Assembly (NCBI RefSeq): GCF_014384745.1
Contig: NZ_JACRSO010000003.1
Location: 372,001 to 436,000, forward strand
Origin: Luoshenia tenuis
Lineage (GTDB): Bacteria > Bacillota > Clostridia > Christensenellales > GCA-900066905
Reading direction: 5' to 3'
DNA length: 64,000 bases
Shown here: one piece after another, positions 23,457-30,814 of the stretch
Layout: every line of letters starts with the position of its first letter
How positions within the stretch are numbered: the stretch's first letter is position 1
Notes under the pieces: model-generated
What the model saw: the letters and a program-made list of their open reading frames with translations, nothing else
The model's database searches: none
What the model was told of the DNA's origin: nothing
Position numbers and translations under genes: made by a program

Positions 23457-24332
23457 TTATGCCTGTAAAGTATTTTTAATATGGGCCACGAACCGGGAGA
23501 CCGCGGGGGAGAGCGCCTGATCTTTAGGCCAGACCAGTACGCTGGTATTGGCCAGCTCCGGCGTTATGGGGCGCAGGCACAGCCGGCTATCCCCATTATC
23601 GAATTCATGCGTCAAGGACAGGCCCATGCCGTTGGCTACCAGGATGGCGCGGTTGCTGTAAGAAAGGTTACAGGTGGCGACCACGCGGACAGAATCGTAC
23701 GCATCCCCCAGCCAGTGCTCCAGCTCGTTGCGCACAGAGGGGCGCCCGGGAATGATGACGCGCTGGCCGGCCAGGTCCGCCGGGGCGATACAGGCCTTTT
23801 GGGCCAGGGGCGCGTCGCTGCGCATCAGCACGCACCAGCGCTCCCGCAGGGGCATGCGCACATAATTGTAAGCGTCAAATTCCACCGGCTCCACCAGCAG
23901 CCCCATATCCAGCGTGCCGTTGGCGATGCGCTCTTTCACATCGTCGGCCACGGCGGTATAAATATCAAACCGCACATCCGGATACCGGGTTTGAAAGGCG
24001 GCGATCATCCGGGCAAGAGCCTCCATATTCCGGGTCTCGCCGCAGCCGATGGCCACCTCGCCCGTAAGCGGCGCGTCACCCCCGGCCAGCTCCCGCTCCG
24101 CCTTGCCCGCCAGATCGACGATCTCCTGCGCGCGCCGCCGCAGAAGCAGCCCCTCGGGCGTCAATACGATGCTGTGACGGCTGCGGCGAAACAGCTTGAC
24201 CCCCAGCTCCGCCTCCAGCTGCATCAGCTGGCGCGAGAGGGTGGGCTGGGTCACGTGCAGCAGCGCGGCGGCTCGGGTAATATTCTCCTCCCGGGCCACG
24301 GCCAGAAAGTATTTCAGTACGCGCAGTTCCAT
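23457..24332 (-). CDS. LysR family transcriptional regulator
   Basis: A 291-residue LTTR. N-terminal helix-turn-helix MELRVLKYFLAVAREENITR with AALLHVTQPTLSRQLMQLE is canonical, followed by a linker helix and a periplasmic-binding-like effector domain (residues ~90-290). The ATG at 24332 follows AAAGGGGGG; longer frames upstream lack a site. It lies downstream of the esterase on the same strand, separated by a hairpin terminator, so it is a separate unit and its target is not obvious. Confidence 0.93.
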   Translation of the reverse strand: MELRVLKYFLAVAREENITRAAALLHVTQPTLSRQLMQLEAELGVKLFRRSRHSIVLTPEGLLLRRRAQEIVDLAGKAERELAGGDAPLTGEVAIGCGETRNMEALARMIAAFQTRYPDVRFDIYTAVADDVKERIANGTLDMGLLVEPVEFDAYNYVRMPLRERWCVLMRSDAPLAQKACIAPADLAGQRVIIPGRPSVRNELEHWLGDAYDSVRVVATCNLSYSNRAILVANGMGLSLTHEFDNGDSRLCLRPITPELANTSVLVWPKDQALSPAVSRFVAHIKNTLQA

Positions 24333-24403
24333 CGCACATCCCCCCTTTATGCAGTATAAGGACATTATACCAGTTTCCCAGCGCCGGTCTACGGGGTAGG
24401 CAA

Positions 24404-24430
24404 AGGCAGGGCGGTTTTTCCGCCCTGCCT
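24404..24430. terminator. Terminator between esterase and lysR genes
   Basis: AGGCAGGGCGG / CCGCCCTGCCT with a five-T loop, symmetrical on both strands; it follows the stop of the minus-strand esterase by 18 bases on the wrong side only if transcription continues to lysR, so it insulates the two genes. Confidence 0.75.
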
Positions 24431-24448
24431 GCGTTTAAAAGGTCTACA

Positions 24449-25273
24449 TTAAAAGGGATTGCCCCCGTCCCGAGATTCAAAGCCGAAGAACTTGAGCGCT
24501 CGCTGGATGGTCAAGTCCCAAAAGCGCCACTCGTGCTGGTAACCGGGATATTCCTCAAAGGCGGCGTCAAGGCCGATCTTTTCGGCATAGGCCCGGAAGG
24601 CCACGAAGTTTTCGTAAAGGAAATCGTCCTGACCGATGGCGAAGTACAGCCGGGGCAGCACGCCCTTTTCGATCAGCCCGGGCAGCTTATCCCATACGTT
24701 AATGTCGCTGGCCAGGTAGTTCTCCACCCCACCCAGGGAAGCGATGCGGTTGGCCTCGCGCGGAGAATCGGGCAGCTTGCCCTCCTTCAGGCGGGCGCGC
24801 AGGTCGATAGGCGCCCAGCTGAGTACCGCGGCCGCCGCGAACCGATCGTGCAGGGCGCAGGCGTATTGAATGGTGCCCATGCCGCCCATGGAAAGACCGG
24901 CGATAAAGTTATCCTCCCGCTTGTCCGAGGCCGGGAACCAGTTATAGATCAGCGGCATCAGCTCCTCGGTCAGATAATCCCAGGCGTTGTAGCCGGTGCC
25001 AAAGCCCGGCCAATTCCAATAATCGCTGTTGAGGGCGCTGAGCATGACCACGATGATATCGTTCTCGCAGGCGTACAGCTCAATGTTGCTTTTGCGCACC
25101 CAATCGCTGTGGTCCCCAAAGGTGCCGTGCAGCAGCCAGAGCACCGGGTATTTTTTGCCGCTGCCGTAGAAATCGGCTGGGGATTGTTCCCGCGGCTTAT
25201 CCGGCAGGATCACGCTGATCTCATGGTTGACCATCAGATACTGGCTTTCAAAGTTCATGGTGACAAGTGCCAT
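24449..25273 (-). CDS. Esterase family alpha/beta hydrolase, copy 1
   Basis: A 274-residue esterase-D-like serine hydrolase (S-formylglutathione hydrolase / tributyrin esterase group). The nucleophile elbow is GLSMGG near residue 121, the oxyanion/LLHGTFGD segment is near residue 50, and the catalytic His is likely in YQHEWRFWD near the C-terminus with an Asp in GQDDFLYE. There is no signal peptide. A close paralogue is at 47277-48125; the first 60 residues and last 25 are nearly identical while the lid region (~135-185) differs strongly. It lies alone upstream of lysR. Confidence 0.9.
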   Translation of the reverse strand: MALVTMNFESQYLMVNHEISVILPDKPREQSPADFYGSGKKYPVLWLLHGTFGDHSDWVRKSNIELYACENDIIVVMLSALNSDYWNWPGFGTGYNAWDYLTEELMPLIYNWFPASDKREDNFIAGLSMGGMGTIQYACALHDRFAAAAVLSWAPIDLRARLKEGKLPDSPREANRIASLGGVENYLASDINVWDKLPGLIEKGVLPRLYFAIGQDDFLYENFVAFRAYAEKIGLDAAFEEYPGYQHEWRFWDLTIQRALKFFGFESRDGGNPF

Positions 25274-25612
25274 TTTTCTTTTCCCCCTTTGATGAATCTG
25301 GTCGATGACGGGCTGACGGATTTACAGCCTGTCTACCTTATTTATGGGTTTAGCATAGCACAATCAGAACGGGAAACGCCAGTACCCGGAAGAAAAAAAG
25401 GGGAACAAGGCAAAGGGTGCAGGCGATACCGCAGTATGAGCGGACGCGGCGAAAACGATATGGGCGGGTAGTTTGTGGAGACACCCGGCGGAGAAACGAT
25501 GCCGGAGATCCTTCGCTGCGCCCTTTGGGCTGCGCTCTGGATGACAAAAGTGGGGCAGAGAGTGGGAGCGAAAGGGATAAAGGTAAGAGCCTGTTTGGTT
25601 TAGGGGGGGGAG

Positions 25613-25808
25613 GTTACACCCCTGGATGGATAAAGGCAGGGCAAGGGGGGAACGTGTAGTACGGGAATAGACGGAAGTGATAAGGACAAAAGCCAATGCG
25701 GTTAAGAGGGGTTACACCCCCTGGATGGATAAAGGCAGGGCAAGGGGGAGCGTGTAATACGGGAATGAACGGAAGTGATAAGGACAAAAGCCAATGCGGT
25801 TAAGAGGG
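25613..25808 (+). repeat. Two-copy 98-bp tandem repeat
   Basis: Units 25613-25710 and 25711-25808, each running from GTTACACCCC to GTTAAGAGGG, differ at only a few positions, so the duplication is recent. A third partial phrase (TACGTCCCTGG) follows and leads into the promoter. Confidence 0.92.
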
Positions 25809-25822
25809 ACTACGTCCCTGGT

Positions 25823-25856
25823 TAGACAGTTTTTGCAGGGTGGATAGACGTATAAT
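25823..25856 (+). promoter_or_regulatory. Candidate Spo0A-controlled spoIIG promoter
   Basis: TAGACA (25823-25828) and a perfect TATAAT (25851-25856) are separated by exactly 22 bases, the unusual spacing known for the B. subtilis spoIIG promoter, which needs Spo0A-P to work. TTAGACA (25822-25828) is also a six-of-seven match to the 0A box TTCGACA in the orientation that overlaps that -35. Confidence 0.6.
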
Positions 25857-25899
25857 ATCCCTGCGGTGCATAGGTATAACAGTATGGGGGGCGTTATGT

Positions 25900-27012
25900 A
25901 TGGTGGCGTATGTGGAAACATTGCTGCTGGATAATGCCCTGATGAACGTACTGATCCTGTACCTGACGGCAGTGGCGCTGCGGCTGAAGTTTAAGCGGTG
26001 GCGGGTGGCGCTCTCGGCCCTGTGCGGGGCGGGCATCGCCATTGCCGCGCTATACCTGCCGGCGCTGACGGGGGTGGTAGGCAAGCTGGCGGTAAGCTAC
26101 CTGCTGATCGGCCTGGCCTTCGGCTTTCGCGGGGTTAAGCGCAAGGCCGTACAATTGGCGGCCTATTACCTGGTGACTTTTTTGCTGGGGGGCGCGGCGC
26201 TGGGGCTGTTCTTTTTCCTGGGCAAGGAGGCTTACCTGCAAAATGGGGCCATCGTGGTGCAGGGCTTCCCGGTGGGGCTGCTGGCGGCCAGCGGCATTTT
26301 TGTGACCTACGGGATACGGGCGATCTATTCGTACTTTGCCGGGGGCGCGGCCCAGAAACACTACCTGTACAAGGTGCGGGCCACAGGCCCGGCCGGGGAG
26401 ATGGCCTTTACAGCATTGCTGGATACCGGGTGCACGCTGCGCGAGGCGCAAAGCGGGCTGCCGGTGATGGTGGTACAAAAAAGCGCATGGCCGCAAAGCT
26501 TTGATGAAAACGCGGCACGGGCGCGGTACGTGCCCTTCCGCTCGGTAGGGCGGGACGCGGGATATCTAAAGGCCTGGCGGGCGGAGCGGATCGCCATCCA
26601 GGGCCCGCAGGGGCAGTTTAGCCCGGCGGGGGTCTACCTGGCGTATTATGCCGGGGAGCTTTGCACCGGCGACCGGTTCCAGGCGCTGATGCCGCCGGAC
26701 GTACTGGCGGGGGCACAGGCATCCGAAGACAAAACGATAACGCTGCAAAGAGGGGGAAGCGAACATGAAAAATCAAGTGGGGATGACATGGGAGGAGATC
26801 CGCCGGGCGCTGCGGCGGCTGATGCAAAAATGGTTTACACCCGATGGCGGGGAAGTGCACTACATCGGCGGGAGCGAGGCGCTGCCCTCGCCGCTCAAGC
26901 CCGAGCAGGAGCGCGAGCTGGTCAGCGTGCTGCACGAGGGGGACCCGCAGGTGCGGGCCACGCTGATCGAGCACAACCTGCGGCTGGTGGTGTACATCGC
27001 CAAAAAATTTGA
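25900..27012 (+). CDS. spoIIGA: Sporulation sigma-E factor processing peptidase, C-terminus overlapping sigE
   Basis: SpoIIGA is a membrane aspartyl protease that cleaves pro-sigma-E in the mother cell. The start is ATG 25900 behind GGGGGG. Five helices fill residues 1-150; the aspartic-protease motif is LLDTGCTLRE; the C-terminal domain shows YVPFRSVGRDAGYL and ALMPPDVLA, where the family normally ends near 300 residues. Here the frame does not stop: it enters sigE in another frame and continues about 82 codons to 27012, giving 370 residues with an Ala/Arg/Gly-rich tail that looks like out-of-frame sigE. Either a true long overlap or a lost stop codon. Confidence 0.88.
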   Translation: MVAYVETLLLDNALMNVLILYLTAVALRLKFKRWRVALSALCGAGIAIAALYLPALTGVVGKLAVSYLLIGLAFGFRGVKRKAVQLAAYYLVTFLLGGAALGLFFFLGKEAYLQNGAIVVQGFPVGLLAASGIFVTYGIRAIYSYFAGGAAQKHYLYKVRATGPAGEMAFTALLDTGCTLREAQSGLPVMVVQKSAWPQSFDENAARARYVPFRSVGRDAGYLKAWRAERIAIQGPQGQFSPAGVYLAYYAGELCTGDRFQALMPPDVLAGAQASEDKTITLQRGGSEHEKSSGDDMGGDPPGAAAADAKMVYTRWRGSALHRRERGAALAAQARAGARAGQRAARGGPAGAGHADRAQPAAGGVHRQKI

Positions 27013-27499
27013 GAACACCGGCATCAATATTGAGGACCTGATCTCCATTGGCACCATTGGCCTGATCAAGGCGGTGAACACCTTTGACGCCAGCAAAAAG
27101 ATCAAGCTGGCCACCTATGCCTCGCGCTGCATTGAAAACGAGATTTTGATGTTTTTGCGGCGCAACGGCCGGGTGCGCATGGAGGTATCGCTGGATGAGC
27201 CGCTGAACGCCGACTGGGACGGCAACGAGCTGCTGCTCAGCGACGTTTTGGGCACCGAGCCGGACCTGGTGACCCGGATGCTGGAGGAGGAAGTGGACCG
27301 CACGCTGATCAGCGAGGCGATTAACAACCTGCCGCCCCGGGAAAAGCGGATCATGAAGCTGCGCTTTGGCATGGAAAACGGCAAGGAGCGCACCCAAAAG
27401 GAGGTGGCCGATCTTTTAGGCATCTCCCAATCCTACATCTCCCGGCTGGAGAAAAAGATCATCCGCCACCTGCAAAGCGAGATGGCCAAGCTGATGTAG
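26765..27499 (+). CDS. sigE: RNA polymerase sporulation sigma factor E
   Basis: A 244-residue sigma-70 factor for early mother-cell transcription. The N-terminal ~30 residues (MKNQVGMTWEEIRRALRRLM) are the membrane-associated pro-sequence removed by SpoIIGA, with the expected cleavage zone before VHYIGGSEALPSPL. Region 2 reads LIEHNLRLVVYIAKKFENTG and region 4 ends QKEVADLLGISQSYISRLEKK. The spoIIGA-sigE order is universal in spore formers. AGAGGGGGAAG precedes the ATG, which lies inside the spoIIGA frame. Confidence 0.98.
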   Translation: MKNQVGMTWEEIRRALRRLMQKWFTPDGGEVHYIGGSEALPSPLKPEQERELVSVLHEGDPQVRATLIEHNLRLVVYIAKKFENTGINIEDLISIGTIGLIKAVNTFDASKKIKLATYASRCIENEILMFLRRNGRVRMEVSLDEPLNADWDGNELLLSDVLGTEPDLVTRMLEEEVDRTLISEAINNLPPREKRIMKLRFGMENGKERTQKEVADLLGISQSYISRLEKKIIRHLQSEMAKLM

Positions 27500-27540
27500 G
27501 GGCTTGAAGGCATAAAGAGGAATGAACGCAGAGATCGATA

Positions 27541-27573
27541 AAAAGGCAGGCGAGCAAAGAGCCTGCCTTTTTT
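27541..27573 (+). terminator. Terminator of spoIIGA-sigE
   Basis: AAAAGGCAGGC / GCCTGCCTTTTTT, nine-base loop. Strong and close to the gene; no sigG gene follows, unlike many Clostridia. Confidence 0.93.
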
Positions 27574-27659
27574 GTGCGAATAGGATGGCGTAATTGCTGA
27601 TAAGGCGCTGAGGCTCAATCGTCCATTAAAGGGCATTTTCCAAAAGTAAGTCAATGAAT

Positions 27660-27702
27660 ATACCTACTATATGGTATACTAATATTGCAAATGGATAGGT
27701 AT
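27660..27702 (+). promoter_or_regulatory. Promoter/operator region of the surface protein gene
   Basis: ATACCTA (27660-27666) and TAGGTAT (27696-27702) form a spaced inverted repeat around TATACC-N8-GGTATA and the -10-like TATACT (27675-27680). A regulator could bind either pair. No clear -35. Confidence 0.4.
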
Positions 27703-27728
27703 TATTTGCATAAGAAGGGAGAAGAACG

Positions 27729-28823
27729 ATGAAGTTTAAAGTAAAACGTGTCCTAGCTGTTTTCTTGGCTGCGGTGTTGATGAACGGCTCTTTTTCGCTC
27801 ACTGCTTTTGCTGGGCAGGCGACGACATCCGCCATAGCCGAGAGCCGAACCTATGATGGCACCACAAAGGTAAAAATAACGGATATGTATTTTGCTTCTG
27901 CAGCTGAAGTTTCTGATGAAGATTACGAAAGGCTTTCCGCAGACGCGGAGGGAACGCTTTCTTCTCCTAACGCTGGTACCTATAACGTAATAGCGGAGAT
28001 CAGAAATATTGTCCTAAAGGAAAGGCATCCGGAAATCGAATATCCAGGTTATCCTATATATGATTTTTACTCTGCGCCGGAGGTTATGAACAATATTGCA
28101 AGCAATGTCATTATCGAAAAAGCACTGCCGGATTTATCCGTTACAGTAGCTGATCCATCGGGAATGGGAGGATCAGAAATCAGCATAACGGTTAAGATTG
28201 CCAATGACTTTGGATACCCTGAAGGGTTGCCAACGGCAGATCAGATTCGCATTGATGCGGTGAATGCCACTTTAAAAGAGGGGGAGAGCCTCAAACAAAA
28301 TGGCAATGAGTATACAGCTGTGTTTGTTTTAGCAGACGATGCGAAGGCGCAGGAAGCAGTTTTCTCTGCAAATGTAACCGCTGATGCGGTGAACTATTCT
28401 GCGCTGGAAGAGGATGTTTCGGCAACGGTTACGATCATGCATGGCGCCGACTATTCTAAGGTGGATGAGGCGATCGCCAAAGCCAATGCCCTAAACAAAG
28501 AAGATTATATTGATTTTTCAAAAGTTGAGGCTGCTATAAACGCTGTAGTTCGCGGTAAATACAGCACAGAGCAGGATGAAGTTGACGCAATGGCGCAAGC
28601 CATAGAAGAGGCTATTTTGAAATTAGAGAAGAAGACGGTGGCTGTGCCGGCAGAGCCCACGCCTTCTGCGCAGCCTAGCGGCAATACAGAAGAAACGACC
28701 ACGACGGCGGTACCGAAAACTGGGGAGGATGACCATAACGCTGCCTTGTGGCTGTCCCTGGCATTGGTTTTGTCGGCAGGCGTTGCGGGGGTTTCCCTTT
28801 TGCTGAAAAAGAAGAGAGCGTAA
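27729..28823 (+). CDS. Sortase-anchored surface protein (VPKTG motif) with FIVAR-like module
   Basis: A 364-residue secreted protein. Residues 1-28 are a signal peptide (MKFKVKRVLAVFLAAVLMNG, then SFSLTAFA). Residues ~35-130 resemble YDG-type surface modules (SRTYDGTTKVKITDM, SPNAGTYNV). Residues ~235-300 form a helical FIVAR-like repeat (DYSKVDEAIAKANALN). A Thr/Pro stalk leads to the cell-wall sorting signal VPKTG, a hydrophobic helix and KKKRA. GC and codon use are clearly lower than neighbours, suggesting recent transfer. No sortase gene is in the window. Confidence 0.88.
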   Translation: MKFKVKRVLAVFLAAVLMNGSFSLTAFAGQATTSAIAESRTYDGTTKVKITDMYFASAAEVSDEDYERLSADAEGTLSSPNAGTYNVIAEIRNIVLKERHPEIEYPGYPIYDFYSAPEVMNNIASNVIIEKALPDLSVTVADPSGMGGSEISITVKIANDFGYPEGLPTADQIRIDAVNATLKEGESLKQNGNEYTAVFVLADDAKAQEAVFSANVTADAVNYSALEEDVSATVTIMHGADYSKVDEAIAKANALNKEDYIDFSKVEAAINAVVRGKYSTEQDEVDAMAQAIEEAILKLEKKTVAVPAEPTPSAQPSGNTEETTTTAVPKTGEDDHNAALWLSLALVLSAGVAGVSLLLKKKRA

Positions 28824-28850
28824 AAGCGTATACGGCGGTACAAAGTAGTA

Positions 28851-28891
28851 ACGGCGGCATCGTCTCGATTGGACGGTGCCGCCGTTTTTTT
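28851..28891 (+). terminator. Terminator of the surface protein gene
   Basis: ACGGCGGCA / TGCCGCCGT with an inner stem (CGTC/GACG) and seven Ts. Confidence 0.93.
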
Positions 28892-28977
28892 AAAAACCAA
28901 GCTATCATAGGCAGACAAAATGAAGTATAGATGGCGGAAAGATGAGCTTTCACTGCATTGTTGTTTTAACAGGCAAT

Positions 28978-29808
28978 CTATTGCTTGGGCGCCTCATACA
29001 TGCTGTTGGTCTTTTCCTCGTTGCGGGCGCGCTTTTCCAGCGTGCGGCGGAACATGGCGTCAAACACGGCGTTTAAGTTCATATCGGCCATGGCGCGCAC
29101 GCCCTCCTCGGTGATGCCGCCGCGGGTGGCCACGCCGCTTACGATCTCATCAAAGGTCATATCCGTAGCCTCGGCCAGGGCGATGGTGCCGGCAAAGGTC
29201 TCCATCAGCCAGCGGCGGATCTCCGCCTCGCCCACCGTATCGGTATACTTTTGCGCGGCGCTGGCGATCTGCCCCAGGATGTAGGCGTAAAGCCCCGGGC
29301 CGCAGCTGGTCAGCTCCGTAGCGTAGGCCAGGTCCCCTTCGGGGAGCTCCTGCAGCTCGCCAAAGGCGGCAAACAGCCCGCTTATATCCTGCTTGTCCTG
29401 GGGGGTGATCTTATCGTTATAGCTGACCAGGGTGACGCCGCGGCCCACCTTGCTGGTGATGGTAGGCACGAGCTTGGTCACCTTGCAGGGGATCAGGCTC
29501 TCCACATTGGCGATGGTCACGGTGCTGGCGATGTTGCCGATGTGGCTGCTCTCGCTAAGGGCGGGGAGGATCTCCAGCAGCACGTCTTTAAACTGGCCGG
29601 GTTCCACGCAGATAAAGACGATATCGCTTTTGGCGGCCTCCAGGTTGCTGCCGGTCTTAAGGCCGGGATAGCGGGCGGCAAACTGCGCCAGCTTTTGGGG
29701 GTTATGCGTTGCGGCGCAGATGTTGCCCGCGGGCGTGCCGCCTGCGATGAAACGGTCCAGCATCATGCCGCCCATGGAGCCAAGACCAATGATACCAATG
29801 CTTTTCAT
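28978..29808 (-). CDS. Pyrroline-5-carboxylate reductase-like oxidoreductase
   Basis: A 276-residue ProC-family protein. The N-terminal dinucleotide-binding motif is MKSIGIIGLGSMGGMM, VFICVEPGQ follows the second strand, and the C-terminal dimer domain contains LTSCGPGLYAYIL and a GVATRGGITEEGV segment that matches the ProC signature (ATPGGxTxxG). It would reduce pyrroline-5-carboxylate to proline, but Cys/Gly changes around the signature and its solitary position leave room for a related imine reductase. ATG 29808 is preferred; a TTG at 29814 has better spacing to AAAGGG. Confidence 0.85.
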   Translation of the reverse strand: MKSIGIIGLGSMGGMMLDRFIAGGTPAGNICAATHNPQKLAQFAARYPGLKTGSNLEAAKSDIVFICVEPGQFKDVLLEILPALSESSHIGNIASTVTIANVESLIPCKVTKLVPTITSKVGRGVTLVSYNDKITPQDKQDISGLFAAFGELQELPEGDLAYATELTSCGPGLYAYILGQIASAAQKYTDTVGEAEIRRWLMETFAGTIALAEATDMTFDEIVSGVATRGGITEEGVRAMADMNLNAVFDAMFRRTLEKRARNEEKTNSMYEAPKQ

Positions 29809-29814
29809 AATCAA

Positions 29815-30316
29815 AATCGCCCTTTCATCAATACGTTAATCGCTATGGGCCGCTTAAGGTGCGGCTCTGTTTTATTTTACCACCCCGGCGGCCCAAAAGG
29901 AAAGGGGCGGGGGCGCAGATCGCGCGTGCCGAGGCGGCATTTACTTTTTTGATACCAAAAATTCATGGATTATTCATAGATTGGATGTATCCCGTTCACG
30001 AAAAGTGGGTATTCTATATTTGCAGCAGAGAAAGAGCAACAGACAACCTAACATTACCAACAACGTTTTATTTGTACATACCCCTCTCTCATACCAAAAG
30101 CCTCCCGCACCCTCGGGAGGCTTTTGGTTTCTATATTTTTATATAGGACAGGTGCGGATGTATAGACTTAGTGCAGGCCGGGCCAAAAGGGAGGGGAAGG
30201 CGGATAAAAGATTTATCTGGCAGGGAGCGGGGCTTTACCGATGCGGGGCGGTGCGGGCATGGGTAAGCGGTTGCAAGGAGATTCCTCGCCCAGGCTCGGA
30301 ATGACAAAGAGGTTAG
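29815..30316. other. AT-richer spacer with an unassigned terminator
   Basis: No coding evidence on either strand. GC drops clearly between 29940 and 30170. A strong hairpin at 30094-30127 closes no known gene, and an R2 fragment (GGAGATTCCTCGCCCAGGCTCGGAATGACA) lies at 30278-30306. Confidence 0.6.
30094..30127. terminator. Orphan hairpin terminator
   Basis: CCAAAAGCCTCCCG / CGGGAGGCTTTTGG, 14 perfect base pairs with a six-base loop, followed by TTTCTATATTTTT. No gene ends near it on either strand, so it may close a small untranslated transcript starting in the AT-rich 29940-30090 stretch. Confidence 0.6.
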
Positions 30317-30745
30317 GCCCATAGCGGGCGCGAATGCGTGATGAACATCCAAAGCGCTGAGCGGTAAAAAGGGGCGATAGCTCAGCTTACAAGAGGTGAA
30401 ATAAGCCCATGGCGGGCGCGAATGCGTGATGAATATCTAACGCAGCGAGCGGTAAAAAGGGCGATAGCCTAGCTTACAAGAGGTGAAAGAGCAAAGCCCA
30501 TAGCGGGCGCGAATGCGTGGGGAACATCCAAAGTTTGAGCGGGAAAAAGGGGCGATAGCCTAGCTTACAAGAGGTGAAAGAGCAAAGCCCATAGCGGGCG
30601 CGAATGCGTGATGAATATCTAACGCAGCGCGCGGTTAAAGGGGCGATAGCTCAGCTTACAAGAGGTGAAAGAGCAAAGCCCATAGCGGGCGCGAATGCGT
30701 GATGAATATCTAACGCAGCGCGCGGTAAAAAGGGCGATAGCCCGG
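30317..30745 (+). repeat. 91-bp tandem repeat array, five units
   Basis: Units begin at GCCCATAGCGGGCGCGAATG: 30317, 30405, 30496, 30587 and 30678, spacing 88, 91, 91 and 91. The last is cut at the promoter of the regulator gene. The phrase GCGGTAAAAAGGGCGATAG recurs as its reverse complement near 3730 and 51548, so the unit is related to dispersed repeats. Confidence 0.95.
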
Positions 30746-30746
30746 T

Positions 30747-30775
30747 TTGACAAGCTGAGGGGCGAAGGCTATACT
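30747..30775 (+). promoter_or_regulatory. Consensus promoter of the ROK-type regulator
   Basis: TTGACA (30747-30752), a 17-base spacer and TATACT (30770-30775): perfect -35, ideal spacing, five of six at -10. It begins two bases after the tandem array ends. Confidence 0.85.
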
Positions 30776-30814
30776 GACTTTAGATAATATTTATTGAAAG
30801 CCGGAGGTTGAACG

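Larger units (their letters stand above)
25274..25899. other. Repeat-bearing spacer upstream of spoIIGA
   Basis: About 600 bases without a gene. It contains the right half of an R2 element (25503-25546, ending GCTCTGGATGACA), a two-copy 98-bp direct repeat (25613-25808) and then the spoIIGA promoter. Confidence 0.8.

Noticed and set aside
30317..30745. Tandem array considered as a CRISPR array
   Set aside because: Units are contiguous 88-91 bp copies with no unique spacers, and no cas genes are nearby.
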